A DNA stretch of 5,854 nt, taken from NCBI GenBank assembly GCA_017424125.1, contig JAFPBM010000016.1, positions 1 through 5,854 of the forward strand, in the 5' to 3' direction. Position numbers and translations under genes: made by a program. Shown here piece by piece: positions 1 through 5,723 of the stretch. The notes under the pieces are model-generated. The model made no database searches and was not told where the DNA came from. It saw only the letters and a list, made by a program, of their open reading frames with translations. Numbering within the stretch: the stretch's first letter is position 1; each line of letters opens with the position of its first letter. The stretch comes from Clostridia bacterium (GTDB lineage: Bacteria; Bacillota; Clostridia; Oscillospirales; Acutalibacteraceae).

Positions 1-1
1 C

Positions 2-2488
2 AACAAAGCGACTGTTGTTGGCGGCCGTTACGGTCTTGGTTCTAAAGATACTCCCCCTGCAAGTGTTCTTGCCGTTTACAAAGAACTTGCAAAGGACGAG
101 CCTAAGAACCTCTTCACACTCGGTATTGTTGACGACGTTACAAACCTTTCTCTTGACGAGACAGAGTCGCCCAACACCGCAGCAGAAGGCACAATCGAAT
201 GCAAATTCTGGGGTCTTGGCGGTGACGGTACCGTTGGTGCTAACAAGAACTCCATCAAGATTATCGGCGACCACACCGATAAATACGTTCAGGCATACTT
301 CCAGTATGACTCCAAGAAGACAGGCGGTATAACAATTTCCCACCTGCGCTTCGGTGATAAGGCTATTAAGAGTCCTTATTACATCAACAAGGCAGACTTT
401 GTTGCCTGCCACAACCCGTCTTACGTTCTTAAGGGCTATAAGATGGTTAACGACGTTAAGCCGGGCGGCGTATTCCTCATCAACTGCCAGTGGACAGCAG
501 AGGAACTTAACAAACATATGCCTGCTGACGCAAAGAGATACATTGCAAATAACAATGTTCAACTCTACACCGTTAACGCTATTGACCTTGCCGCACAAAT
601 CGGTATGGGCAAGCGTACAAATACAATTCTCCAGTCTGCATTCTTTGCTCTTGCAAACGTTATGCCGTCTGAAGATGCTATCAAGTTCATGAAAGAAGCA
701 GCAGAGAAGTCCTATCTCAAGAAGGGCCGCGACGTTGTTGATATGAACTGGAAGGCTATCGACGCAGGTGCAACCGCATTTGTTAAGGTTGACGTTCCTG
801 CTGATTGGGCAAATGCAACCGACGATAACGATGCTGTTGCCGAAAACGGACCTGCAAAACTCGTTAAGATGGTTGACGGTATTATGAAGCCCATCTCCAA
901 GATGGAGGGTGACTCTCTGCCGGTATCTGCATTCGTAGACCACGCAGACGGTACTTTCGAACTTGGCGCATCGGCTTACGAGAAGCGCGGCGTTGCCGTT
1001 ATGGTTCCTGAATGGAATGCAGAAACCTGTGCAAAATGTAACAAGTGCGCATTCGTTTGCCCCCACGCAACAATTCGTCCGTTCGCTCTTACAGAGGCTG
1101 AGGCAGAGGCTGCACCTGCTGCAACAAAGATTGCTCCCAAGCCGATTGTTAAGACCGAATATAAGTATACACTCGCTGTTTCGCCCATGGATTGTATGGG
1201 ATGCGGAGTTTGTATCGGCGTTTGTCCCACAAGCTCTCTCAAGATGGTTCCGCGTGAGACACAGAACGACCAGCAGGCTGTATTTGATTACTGCGTAGCA
1301 GAAGTTGCTGAAAAGGCAGACGTTGCTACCGACGCTAACGTTATCAGTTCGCAGTACAAGAAACCGCTTCTCGAGTTCTCGGGCTCCTGCGCAGGTTGTG
1401 CAGAAACCTCTTACGCTCGTCTTATTACACAACTCTTCGGTGACAGAATGTACATTTCCAACGCAACAGGCTGTTCGTCCATTTGGGGCGGTCCTGCTGC
1501 AACCTGTCCTTACACCGTAAACGGCAAGGGACAAGGTCCTGCTTGGGCTAACTCCCTCTTCGAAGACAACGCAGAGCACGGTCTTGGTATGTACTTCGGT
1601 CAGAAGGCAATCCGCGACAGACTCATTAAGGACGTTGAGGGTATTGTTGCTTCTGATAAGGCTGCTGCTGAAGTTAAGGCTGCAGGCGAAGAGTTCCTCG
1701 CAACCGTTAACGACGGTAAGAAGAACGGCGCTGCTGCAGAAGCACTTGTTGCCGCTATTGAAAAGGCTGGTCCTTGCTGCGACCTTTGTGTTGACGTTCT
1801 CAACAACCGCGAATACCTCGGCAAGAAGTCCGTTTGGATTTTCGGTGGTGACGGTTGGGCATACGATATCGGCTTCGGCGGTCTTGACCACGTATTAGCA
1901 TCGGGCAACGACGTTAACATTATGGTATTCGATACCGAAGTTTACTCCAACACAGGCGGACAGGCTTCCAAGGCTTCACAGATTGGTCAGGTTGCTCAGT
2001 TCGCTGCTGCAGGTAAGGCTATTGCTAAGAAGTCACTTGCTGAAATCGCTATGTCTTACGGTTACGTATACGTAGCACAGATTGCTATGGGCGCTGATAT
2101 GAACCAGACACTCAAAGCAATCAAAGAGGCAGAGGCTTATAACGGACCTTCCATCATCATCGGTTACGCACCGTGCGAGATGCACTCCATCAAGGGCGGT
2201 ATGGTTAACTGCCAGAACGAAATGAAGAAGGCTGTTGACTGCGGCTACTGGAATATGTTCCGCTTCAATCCTGCACTTAAGGCAGAGGGCAAGAACCCGC
2301 TGACAATCGACAGCAAGCCCGCAACTGCTGATTATAAGGAGTTCATTATGAACGAGGCACGTTACTCCTCGCTCACACGCTCGTTCCCCGAGCGCGCAGA
2401 GGCATTGTTTGACAAGGCTGCAGAGGCTTCCAAAGCCGCAAGAGCACACCTTGAAAAACTCGCTGAACTCTACGGCAAACAGGACTAA
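2..2488 (+). CDS. nifJ: Pyruvate:ferredoxin (flavodoxin) oxidoreductase, C-terminal 828 residues (5' end outside window)
   Basis: Catalyses CoA-dependent oxidative decarboxylation of pyruvate to acetyl-CoA and CO2, reducing ferredoxin or flavodoxin in the cytoplasm of anaerobes. The frame is open from base 2, so the Met at 443 is internal; about 350 N-terminal residues are missing compared with the usual ~1170-1200. Numbering the visible residues from 1, the order is: end of the pyruvate-binding region (VVGGRYGLGSKD, 6-17), gamma/Rossmann-like domain (GLGGDGTVGANK, 71-82), EKR motif (327-329), two 4Fe-4S sites (Cys 343/346/349/353 and 398/401/404/408), proximal-cluster cysteines (463, 466, 491, 725), and the thiamine diphosphate domain (GGDGWAYDIG, 615-624; DTEVYSNTGGQ, 644-654). 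All expected cluster ligands are present, so the enzyme looks functional. It ends in tandem TAA TAA followed by a hairpin terminator. Codons are strongly biased (AAG, TTC, AAC, GTT), consistent with high expression. An Ala/Pro/Glu-rich linker joins the two ferredoxin motifs. Confidence 0.97.
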   Translation, partial: NKATVVGGRYGLGSKDTPPASVLAVYKELAKDEPKNLFTLGIVDDVTNLSLDETESPNTAAEGTIECKFWGLGGDGTVGANKNSIKIIGDHTDKYVQAYFQYDSKKTGGITISHLRFGDKAIKSPYYINKADFVACHNPSYVLKGYKMVNDVKPGGVFLINCQWTAEELNKHMPADAKRYIANNNVQLYTVNAIDLAAQIGMGKRTNTILQSAFFALANVMPSEDAIKFMKEAAEKSYLKKGRDVVDMNWKAIDAGATAFVKVDVPADWANATDDNDAVAENGPAKLVKMVDGIMKPISKMEGDSLPVSAFVDHADGTFELGASAYEKRGVAVMVPEWNAETCAKCNKCAFVCPHATIRPFALTEAEAEAAPAATKIAPKPIVKTEYKYTLAVSPMDCMGCGVCIGVCPTSSLKMVPRETQNDQQAVFDYCVAEVAEKADVATDANVISSQYKKPLLEFSGSCAGCAETSYARLITQLFGDRMYISNATGCSSIWGGPAATCPYTVNGKGQGPAWANSLFEDNAEHGLGMYFGQKAIRDRLIKDVEGIVASDKAAAEVKAAGEEFLATVNDGKKNGAAAEALVAAIEKAGPCCDLCVDVLNNREYLGKKSVWIFGGDGWAYDIGFGGLDHVLASGNDVNIMVFDTEVYSNTGGQASKASQIGQVAQFAAAGKAIAKKSLAEIAMSYGYVYVAQIAMGADMNQTLKAIKEAEAYNGPSIIIGYAPCEMHSIKGGMVNCQNEMKKAVDCGYWNMFRFNPALKAEGKNPLTIDSKPATADYKEFIMNEARYSSLTRSFPERAEALFDKAAEASKAARAHLEKLAELYGKQD

Positions 2489-2494
2489 TAAAAT

Positions 2495-2527
2495 AAAAAG
2501 GTCGGGATTTGCGTCCCGACCTTTTTT
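2495..2527 (+). terminator. Rho-independent terminator of nifJ
   Basis: A perfect 13-bp stem (2495-2507 with 2514-2526) closes a 6-base loop, TTTGCG. Its GC-rich core is GGTCGGGA/TCCCGACC and a six-T run follows at 2522-2527. It begins 6 bases after the first stop codon of nifJ. On the minus strand the stem is followed by TTTTTATTTTA, so it may also stop transcripts coming from the importer operon. Confidence 0.93.
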
Positions 2528-2534
2528 AGTAAAC

Positions 2535-2564
2535 AAAACACCCTGTAGTCACAGGGTGTTTTTT
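2535..2564 (-). terminator. Rho-independent terminator of the ABC importer operon
   Basis: The core stem is CACCCTGT (2539-2546) with ACAGGGTG (2551-2558) around an AGTC loop, extended by A-T pairs at 2535-2538 and 2559-2562. Read on the minus strand, the stem leads into TTTTGTTT and the ATPase stop codon (2563-2565) abuts it. On the plus strand it ends in six T residues, so it is also a possible backup terminator for nifJ. Assignment to the minus-strand operon rests on position. Confidence 0.88.
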
Positions 2565-3117
2565 ATATGTTTATGATTTTTGCATTTATAAGTTTTGCTT
2601 CCGTCTCATCGTGGCTGACAAGAATAAGCGTTTTTCCTGTTGACTCGCGATTTATAACCTCTGCTACAACACCTTTTGTCTGTTCGTCAAGGCCCGAAAA
2701 CGCCTCGTCAAGCAACAGTATTTCGTGCGGGAAGCAGAGTGCCCTTGCGATGCTGACGCGCCGTTTCATTCCGCCCGACAGGTCGCGGACGGGGGTGTCA
2801 AGGTCGTCGCAAAGGGAAAGTGCGCAGAGCATTTCTTTGGCTTTTTCCTTGTCATCACATACAAGCGCCACGTTTGAAAGCGCCGAAAAATCTTCGCAAA
2901 GGCGGTCTTCTTGAAAAACCGCGGATACTGCACCACCTTTATAGACTTCGCCGTCATCCGCCTTTTCAAGCCCCATTATAAGTCGCAAAATGGTGGTTTT
3001 GCCCGTGCCCGATGCGCCCATAAGGCAAATGCGCTCGCCCGCAGAAACGTGAAGAGAAAAATCTTTTAAAACGACCTTGTCTTCAAAACTTTTATTAACG
3101 TTTGAAAGTTTAATCAT
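2563..3117 (-). CDS. ABC importer ATP-binding subunit (SsuB/TauB-like), compact
   Basis: The cytoplasmic ATPase that powers uptake through the permease encoded just upstream. Every nucleotide-binding motif is visible in its 184 residues: Walker A GASGTGKT (34-41), Q-loop Gln69, signature LSGGMKRR (113-120), Walker B ILLLDE (133-138), D-loop around Gly142-Leu143-Asp144, and switch His169. The sequence resembles ATPases of the nitrate/sulfonate/taurine importer class. At 184 residues it is shorter than the usual ~240-260 and stops soon after the H-loop, so the C-terminal extension and any regulatory domain are absent, while the catalytic core is complete. The ATG overlaps the permease stop by one base (TGATG at 3119-3115), and only a weak GGTGG lies upstream, which suggests translational coupling. 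Substrate cannot be read from this subunit. Confidence 0.93.
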   Translation of the reverse strand: MIKLSNVNKSFEDKVVLKDFSLHVSAGERICLMGASGTGKTTILRLIMGLEKADDGEVYKGGAVSAVFQEDRLCEDFSALSNVALVCDDKEKAKEMLCALSLCDDLDTPVRDLSGGMKRRVSIARALCFPHEILLLDEAFSGLDEQTKGVVAEVINRESTGKTLILVSHDETEAKLINAKIINI

Positions 3118-3863
3118 CAGCGTTTTTCCACCACCTTGAACAGTTTATCGAGCATAAGTAAAAACAGTTTTTCAAAAGCCACGCTAAGCAGTACTATAAT
3201 AATGGTATAGGCAAAAAGTTCCGCCGTTTCAAGATGAACCTTTGCGCTGTAAAGTCGTTCGCCCAATGAGCCGTTGGGTATGCCGATAATCTCTGCCGCA
3301 ATGCCCGATTTGAACGCAAATCCGATTGCCGTCTGAAAACCGGCGCGCAAAAATGGTTTTAGCGTGGGAAGCGCAATATAGATGAAACGTTTTTTGTATG
3401 ATAGCGAAAAAACTTCTGCCATTTCGGTCATTTTGCGGTCGGTGCTTTTTATGCCGCTGAGGACGTTATTGTATATGATTGGCAACACCATCAAAAACGC
3501 AATAAACACCGAAAGCATAGATGATGAAAGCCAAATAAGTGCAATAACGATAAACGACGCGACAGGCACCGTCTTTACGGTCAGCATATATGGCCACAAA
3601 AGCGTTTCAAGCACGTGACTGCGTGATGCAAGTACGGCTAAAACCGCACCCGCTACGCTTGAGAGCAAAAATCCCCCCGCAATACGCGCAAAACTATACC
3701 AAACGGAGCCGAAAACCTCGCCGTTTTTGAAAAGGCTAAAAATGGATTTTAATACCGAAATCGGTGAAGCGAGCAGAAAATCTGCCGAGATGAGCGTTGC
3801 CGCTACCTGCCATAAAAGCAGGGCGGCGGCAACGGAAATTACTTTTAATATTTTACTTTTCAT
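3117..3863 (-). CDS. ABC importer permease subunit (BPD_transp_1, SsuC/TauC-like)
   Basis: Integral membrane subunit, 248 residues from the chosen start, forming the translocation path for solute delivered by the lipoprotein encoded upstream. Hydrophobic segments fall near residues 6-26, 61-79, 88-110, 113-132, 174-196 and 216-238, the six expected for this family. The cytoplasmic coupling (EAA-like) loop is at 147-166, beginning EMAEVFSLSY and ending IALP, which fits the family pattern loosely at the start and well at the LP end. The ATG at 3863 is preferred because it gives a normal N-terminus (MKSKILK, then a membrane segment). An ATG at 3917 would add 18 residues and lie deep inside the upstream gene. 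The chosen start overlaps the upstream stop by 11 bases with no clear ribosome binding site, so translation is probably coupled. Most likely works as a homodimer (family knowledge). Confidence 0.93.
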   Translation of the reverse strand: MKSKILKVISVAAALLLWQVAATLISADFLLASPISVLKSIFSLFKNGEVFGSVWYSFARIAGGFLLSSVAGAVLAVLASRSHVLETLLWPYMLTVKTVPVASFIVIALIWLSSSMLSVFIAFLMVLPIIYNNVLSGIKSTDRKMTEMAEVFSLSYKKRFIYIALPTLKPFLRAGFQTAIGFAFKSGIAAEIIGIPNGSLGERLYSAKVHLETAELFAYTIIIVLLSVAFEKLFLLMLDKLFKVVEKR

Positions 3864-4854
3864 AATAGAAATTATCGTCAGGCAACTTGCCGCCAACCGA
3901 AGCGGGATTGTTGTCAAAAAGTGTTTGCAAATATCCCTTTAAAGCGGTCTTCATTTTTGCGCCGTCAATGTAGGTTATGTTGCAGAAAGGAATTGCCTTT
4001 TGTGCAACAGGCGCCTTTACAATGCCAACCTTTTCTATAAGGGTTGCGGCGGTTTCTACGTTTTCGTTTACGTATGCGGTCGATGCCTTATATTCTTTTA
4101 AGAATTCATTTACTGCTGCCTTGTTGTTATCTAAAAATTCTGTTCTTGCAACAACAACGCCGGTTATAAACATGCTGTCGTTGCCAAGGGAATTCCATTC
4201 GTCGTTAAGGTTTATTGCAATACGCAGTCCCTCAACCGAACCTTGTGCTACCGTAACGTAGGGTTGCGGTAACATTGCAACGCCGTCCTCGGCGTTTTTG
4301 AGGAGTGCTACAACTTCGGTAGGTTCACTTTTCCACTCAAGGTTAACGTCTTTGTCGGGGTCAATGCCGTTCTCCTTTAATATATAACGGAGTGCATATT
4401 CAGGTGTAGAACCCTTGCCCGTAGCGTAGATTGTTTTGCCCTTGAGGTCTGCGAGGTTTTTAATAGCCTCGCCCTTTTCAACAATATAAACAACGCCCAA
4501 AGTGTTAATGCCAAGTACCTTTATTTTACCCTCTGTCTTATTGTAAAGTACAGATGCGAGGTTTGCGGGGATAGCCGCAATATCAAGTTCGCCCTTTGTA
4601 AGTTTCGGTGTGATTTCGTCTGCCGAACCTGCAATTGTAAAGGTGTAGTTGTTGGCGGCGGCACCCTTTTCGTTGTCGTCGTAGACCTTTACAAGTCCCA
4701 TTGTTGTGGGGCCTTTAAGACCTGCTATGTTTATATCTGCCTTTGCCACGGGTGTGGGGGCAGAACTCTCCCCGCCGTTTTTAAGGCCGTTACAGCCCGC
4801 AAAAGCGGCAACAATAAGTAATAAAGTTAATGTGATTGCTAATATTTTTTTCAT
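3853..4854 (-). CDS. ABC importer solute-binding lipoprotein (NMT1/SsuA/PhnD-like), substrate unknown
   Basis: Extracytoplasmic receptor anchored by lipid. The 333-residue precursor starts MKKILAIT, has a hydrophobic core at 4-18 and a lipobox FAGC, with Cys21 the predicted lipidated residue. A Gly/Ser/Pro-rich tether (about 22-37) follows. The mature part reads as a type II periplasmic-binding fold of the class used for sulfonates, taurine, nitrate, thiamine precursors and phosphonates: GLKGPTTMGLVK (45-56), DEITPKLTKGELDIAAIPAN (79-98) and DLKGKTIYATGKGSTPEYAL (136-155). These motifs place the fold, not the ligand. The ATG has an AGAAGGTA ribosome binding site (4868-4861) eight bases or so upstream. 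It is first in its operon, 68 bases after the Crp/Fnr regulator gene. No thiamine, cobalamin or S-box riboswitch fits in the short leader. Confidence 0.9.
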   Translation of the reverse strand: MKKILAITLTLLLIVAAFAGCNGLKNGGESSAPTPVAKADINIAGLKGPTTMGLVKVYDDNEKGAAANNYTFTIAGSADEITPKLTKGELDIAAIPANLASVLYNKTEGKIKVLGINTLGVVYIVEKGEAIKNLADLKGKTIYATGKGSTPEYALRYILKENGIDPDKDVNLEWKSEPTEVVALLKNAEDGVAMLPQPYVTVAQGSVEGLRIAINLNDEWNSLGNDSMFITGVVVARTEFLDNNKAAVNEFLKEYKASTAYVNENVETAATLIEKVGIVKAPVAQKAIPFCNITYIDGAKMKTALKGYLQTLFDNNPASVGGKLPDDNFYYEK

Positions 4855-4871
4855 ATAGAATACCTTCTTTC

Positions 4872-4907
4872 TGTTTTTATTTTACCATATAAAAACAAAT
4901 AGTTCGT
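4872..4907 (-). promoter_or_regulatory. Predicted promoter of the ABC importer operon (extended -10, no -35)
   Basis: On the minus strand an extended -10 element, TGGTAAAAT, places the -10 hexamer TAAAAT at 4884-4879 and transcription start near 4872. With 17-base spacing the -35 position (4907-4902) reads ACGAAC, which does not resemble TTGACA. That is typical of a promoter that depends on an activator. The predicted -35 lies inside the 28-bp palindrome. The leader would be about 17 bases long and carries the ribosome binding site. Prediction from sequence only. Confidence 0.6.
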
Positions 4908-4926
4908 TGCAATTGCAACGAACTAT
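4899..4926. repeat. Perfect 28-bp palindrome: candidate operator and/or terminator
   Basis: The left half ATAGTTCGTTGCAA (4899-4912) is followed directly by its exact reverse complement (4913-4926), with no mismatch. The right end includes the TAG stop of the regulator gene (4925-4923). Two roles fit. As DNA, its centre is near -40.5 of the predicted importer promoter, the place where class II Crp/Fnr activators bind. As RNA on the minus strand it would fold into a 12-bp stem with an AATT loop followed by TTGTTTTTAT, like an intrinsic terminator. The inner part GTTGC-N4-GCAAC resembles the spacing, not the sequence, of the FNR site. Confidence 0.85.
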
Positions 4927-5588
4927 AGTATTTTGAAAGAATTTTTATAAAATTCGATTAACCCTTCATTTTGCATATTTGAAAGTTCTCGCGAGAGGGC
5001 GCTGCGGTTGGTGCCAAGATAGAGCGCAAGGCTTTCGCGGTCAAGCGGAATTTGAAACGTGCGGCTTTTATAATCGCGCACACACTGTGAAAAATAGGTT
5101 TCAAGTTTTTCGCGCAAAGTAAGTTTGGATAAAATCTGTACGCGGTCGTTCATTGAAAGCGCTTTGTGCGCGAGCATTCTGGTGAAACGCTGACTTATTT
5201 TTCGTTTAAGCGCATCGCCGCAAACATCGGAAGAAAACGAATCGCACGAGAGCCACAAAACCGAGGTATCCGTATCTGCAAATATTGAAACGGGACTGTT
5301 TTTTTCGCCCAAATAGCAAAGCGATTCGCCAAAAGTACCCCCCGCCGTAACCGATGCCATTATAACGCGTTCACCGTTTATGTCATCGAAAAACGCTTGC
5401 ACGGTACCGGTAAGAACAAGTCCGAAACGCGAAAAAGCGTCACCTGCGGCGCACAAACATTCACCTTTTTTATATTCTTTTTTGTGCGCATCAAAAAACA
5501 AAAGCGCATCTTTAAGTTTCTCTTCCGTTAAATCACAAAACAACTCGTTTTTTAAAATCGCCGTCGACTCTTTATCGCGAAAAACCAT
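4923..5588 (-). CDS. Crp/Fnr-family transcriptional regulator
   Basis: A 221-residue DNA-binding regulator of normal length for the family. The N-terminal cNMP-binding-type beta-barrel spans about 20-115, with GTVQAFF (61-67) and GGTFGES (83-89). A dimerisation helix follows at about 125-150, then a winged helix-turn-helix at about 155-221 whose recognition helix reads NRSALSREL (194-202). The barrel lacks the Arg-Ser pair CRP uses for cAMP (the site reads SPVSIFA, 98-104), and there is no N-terminal cysteine cluster as in FNR. A cAMP or classic 4Fe-4S signal is therefore unlikely. Cysteines at 44, 46, 91, 115 and 123 could be sensory (inference). The ATG at 5588 is chosen because AGAGGTG lies five bases upstream and the predicted promoter covers the earlier GTG/ATG codons. 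It is co-directional with the importer, with its stop inside the palindrome. Confidence 0.92.
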   Translation of the reverse strand: MVFRDKESTAILKNELFCDLTEEKLKDALLFFDAHKKEYKKGECLCAAGDAFSRFGLVLTGTVQAFFDDINGERVIMASVTAGGTFGESLCYLGEKNSPVSIFADTDTSVLWLSCDSFSSDVCGDALKRKISQRFTRMLAHKALSMNDRVQILSKLTLREKLETYFSQCVRDYKSRTFQIPLDRESLALYLGTNRSALSRELSNMQNEGLIEFYKNSFKIL

Positions 5589-5593
5589 ATTTT

Positions 5594-5600
5594 CACCTCT
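5594..5600 (-). promoter_or_regulatory. Ribosome binding site that sets the Crp/Fnr start
   Basis: AGAGGTG on the minus strand lies five bases before the ATG at 5588. The alternative in-frame starts (GTG at 5630, ATG at 5621) have no such site and fall within or upstream of the -10 element, so 5588 is the supported start. Confidence 0.8.
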
Positions 5601-5611
5601 TTTACTATCAA

Positions 5612-5640
5612 ATTCTATCATATTTATCACAATTTTTCAA
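5612..5640 (-). promoter_or_regulatory. Predicted sigma-A promoter of the Crp/Fnr gene
   Basis: The minus strand carries TTGAAA (5640-5635), a 17-base spacer, then TAGAAT (5617-5612). A TG one base before the -10 hexamer makes it an extended -10. Predicted start of transcription is near 5605, giving a leader of about 17 bases. Its near-consensus form suggests basal expression without an activator. Confidence 0.78.
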
Positions 5641-5657
5641 CTCTTGCCAAGTAATGC

Positions 5658-5686
5658 TTTACAATTTGCAGAAAATGAGATATTAT
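5658..5686 (+). promoter_or_regulatory. Predicted sigma-A promoter of the Na+/phosphate cotransporter-family gene
   Basis: TTTACA (5658-5663), a 17-base spacer, then TATTAT (5681-5686) on the plus strand. Transcription would start near 5693, giving a leader of about 43 bases. It diverges from the regulator promoter: the two -35 hexamers are 17 bases apart, so a protein bound between them could affect both. Confidence 0.75.
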
Positions 5687-5691
5687 TGTAA
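5659..5691. repeat. Short inverted repeat flanking the cotransporter-gene promoter core
   Basis: TTACAAT (5659-5665) and its exact reverse complement ATTGTAA (5685-5691) are separated by 19 bases. One arm overlaps the -35 element and the other overlaps the end of the -10 element. This could be an operator, but seven A/T-rich bases can pair by chance here. Confidence 0.35.
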
Positions 5692-5723
5692 TTGGAGAAA
5701 GTTGGCTTTCTTACATATTTTTT

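Noticed and set aside
443..445. Met codon as the start of the oxidoreductase
   Set aside because: The frame is open back to base 2 and the upstream residues (VVGGRYGLGSKD, GLGGDGTVGANK) are conserved PFOR sequence, so this Met is internal.
2033..2536. 167-codon minus-strand open frame opposite the end of nifJ
   Set aside because: It is antisense to a strongly conserved coding region, runs through the nifJ terminator, and shows no recognisable domain; it reflects the codon bias of nifJ.
3864..3917. Longer permease start giving an extra 18 N-terminal residues
   Set aside because: It lies within the coding part of the binding-protein gene; the Met at 3863 gives a typical permease N-terminus and a normal short overlap.
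4906..4919. Classical FNR box or CRP site inside the palindrome
   Set aside because: Spacing is similar, but the half-sites read GTTGC or CGTTG rather than TTGAT or TGTGA, so it cannot be assigned to those regulons.
4855..4922. Thiamine or other riboswitch upstream of the importer
   Set aside because: The predicted leader is about 17 bases and the whole gap is 68 bases; no conserved riboswitch core was seen.
5589..5630. Longer Crp/Fnr start from GTG at 5630 or ATG at 5621
   Set aside because: Both lie upstream of the predicted transcription start, and the clear AGAGGTG site serves the ATG at 5588.
5611..5632. Three TGATA repeats in the regulator promoter as an operator
   Set aside because: The copies are short, A/T-rich, spaced 9 and 10 bases apart, and overlap the -10 element; chance is a sufficient explanation.
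5696..5711. Small hairpin in the cotransporter-gene leader as an attenuator
   Set aside because: Only six mostly A-T pairs with a four-base loop; too weak to support a regulatory claim.
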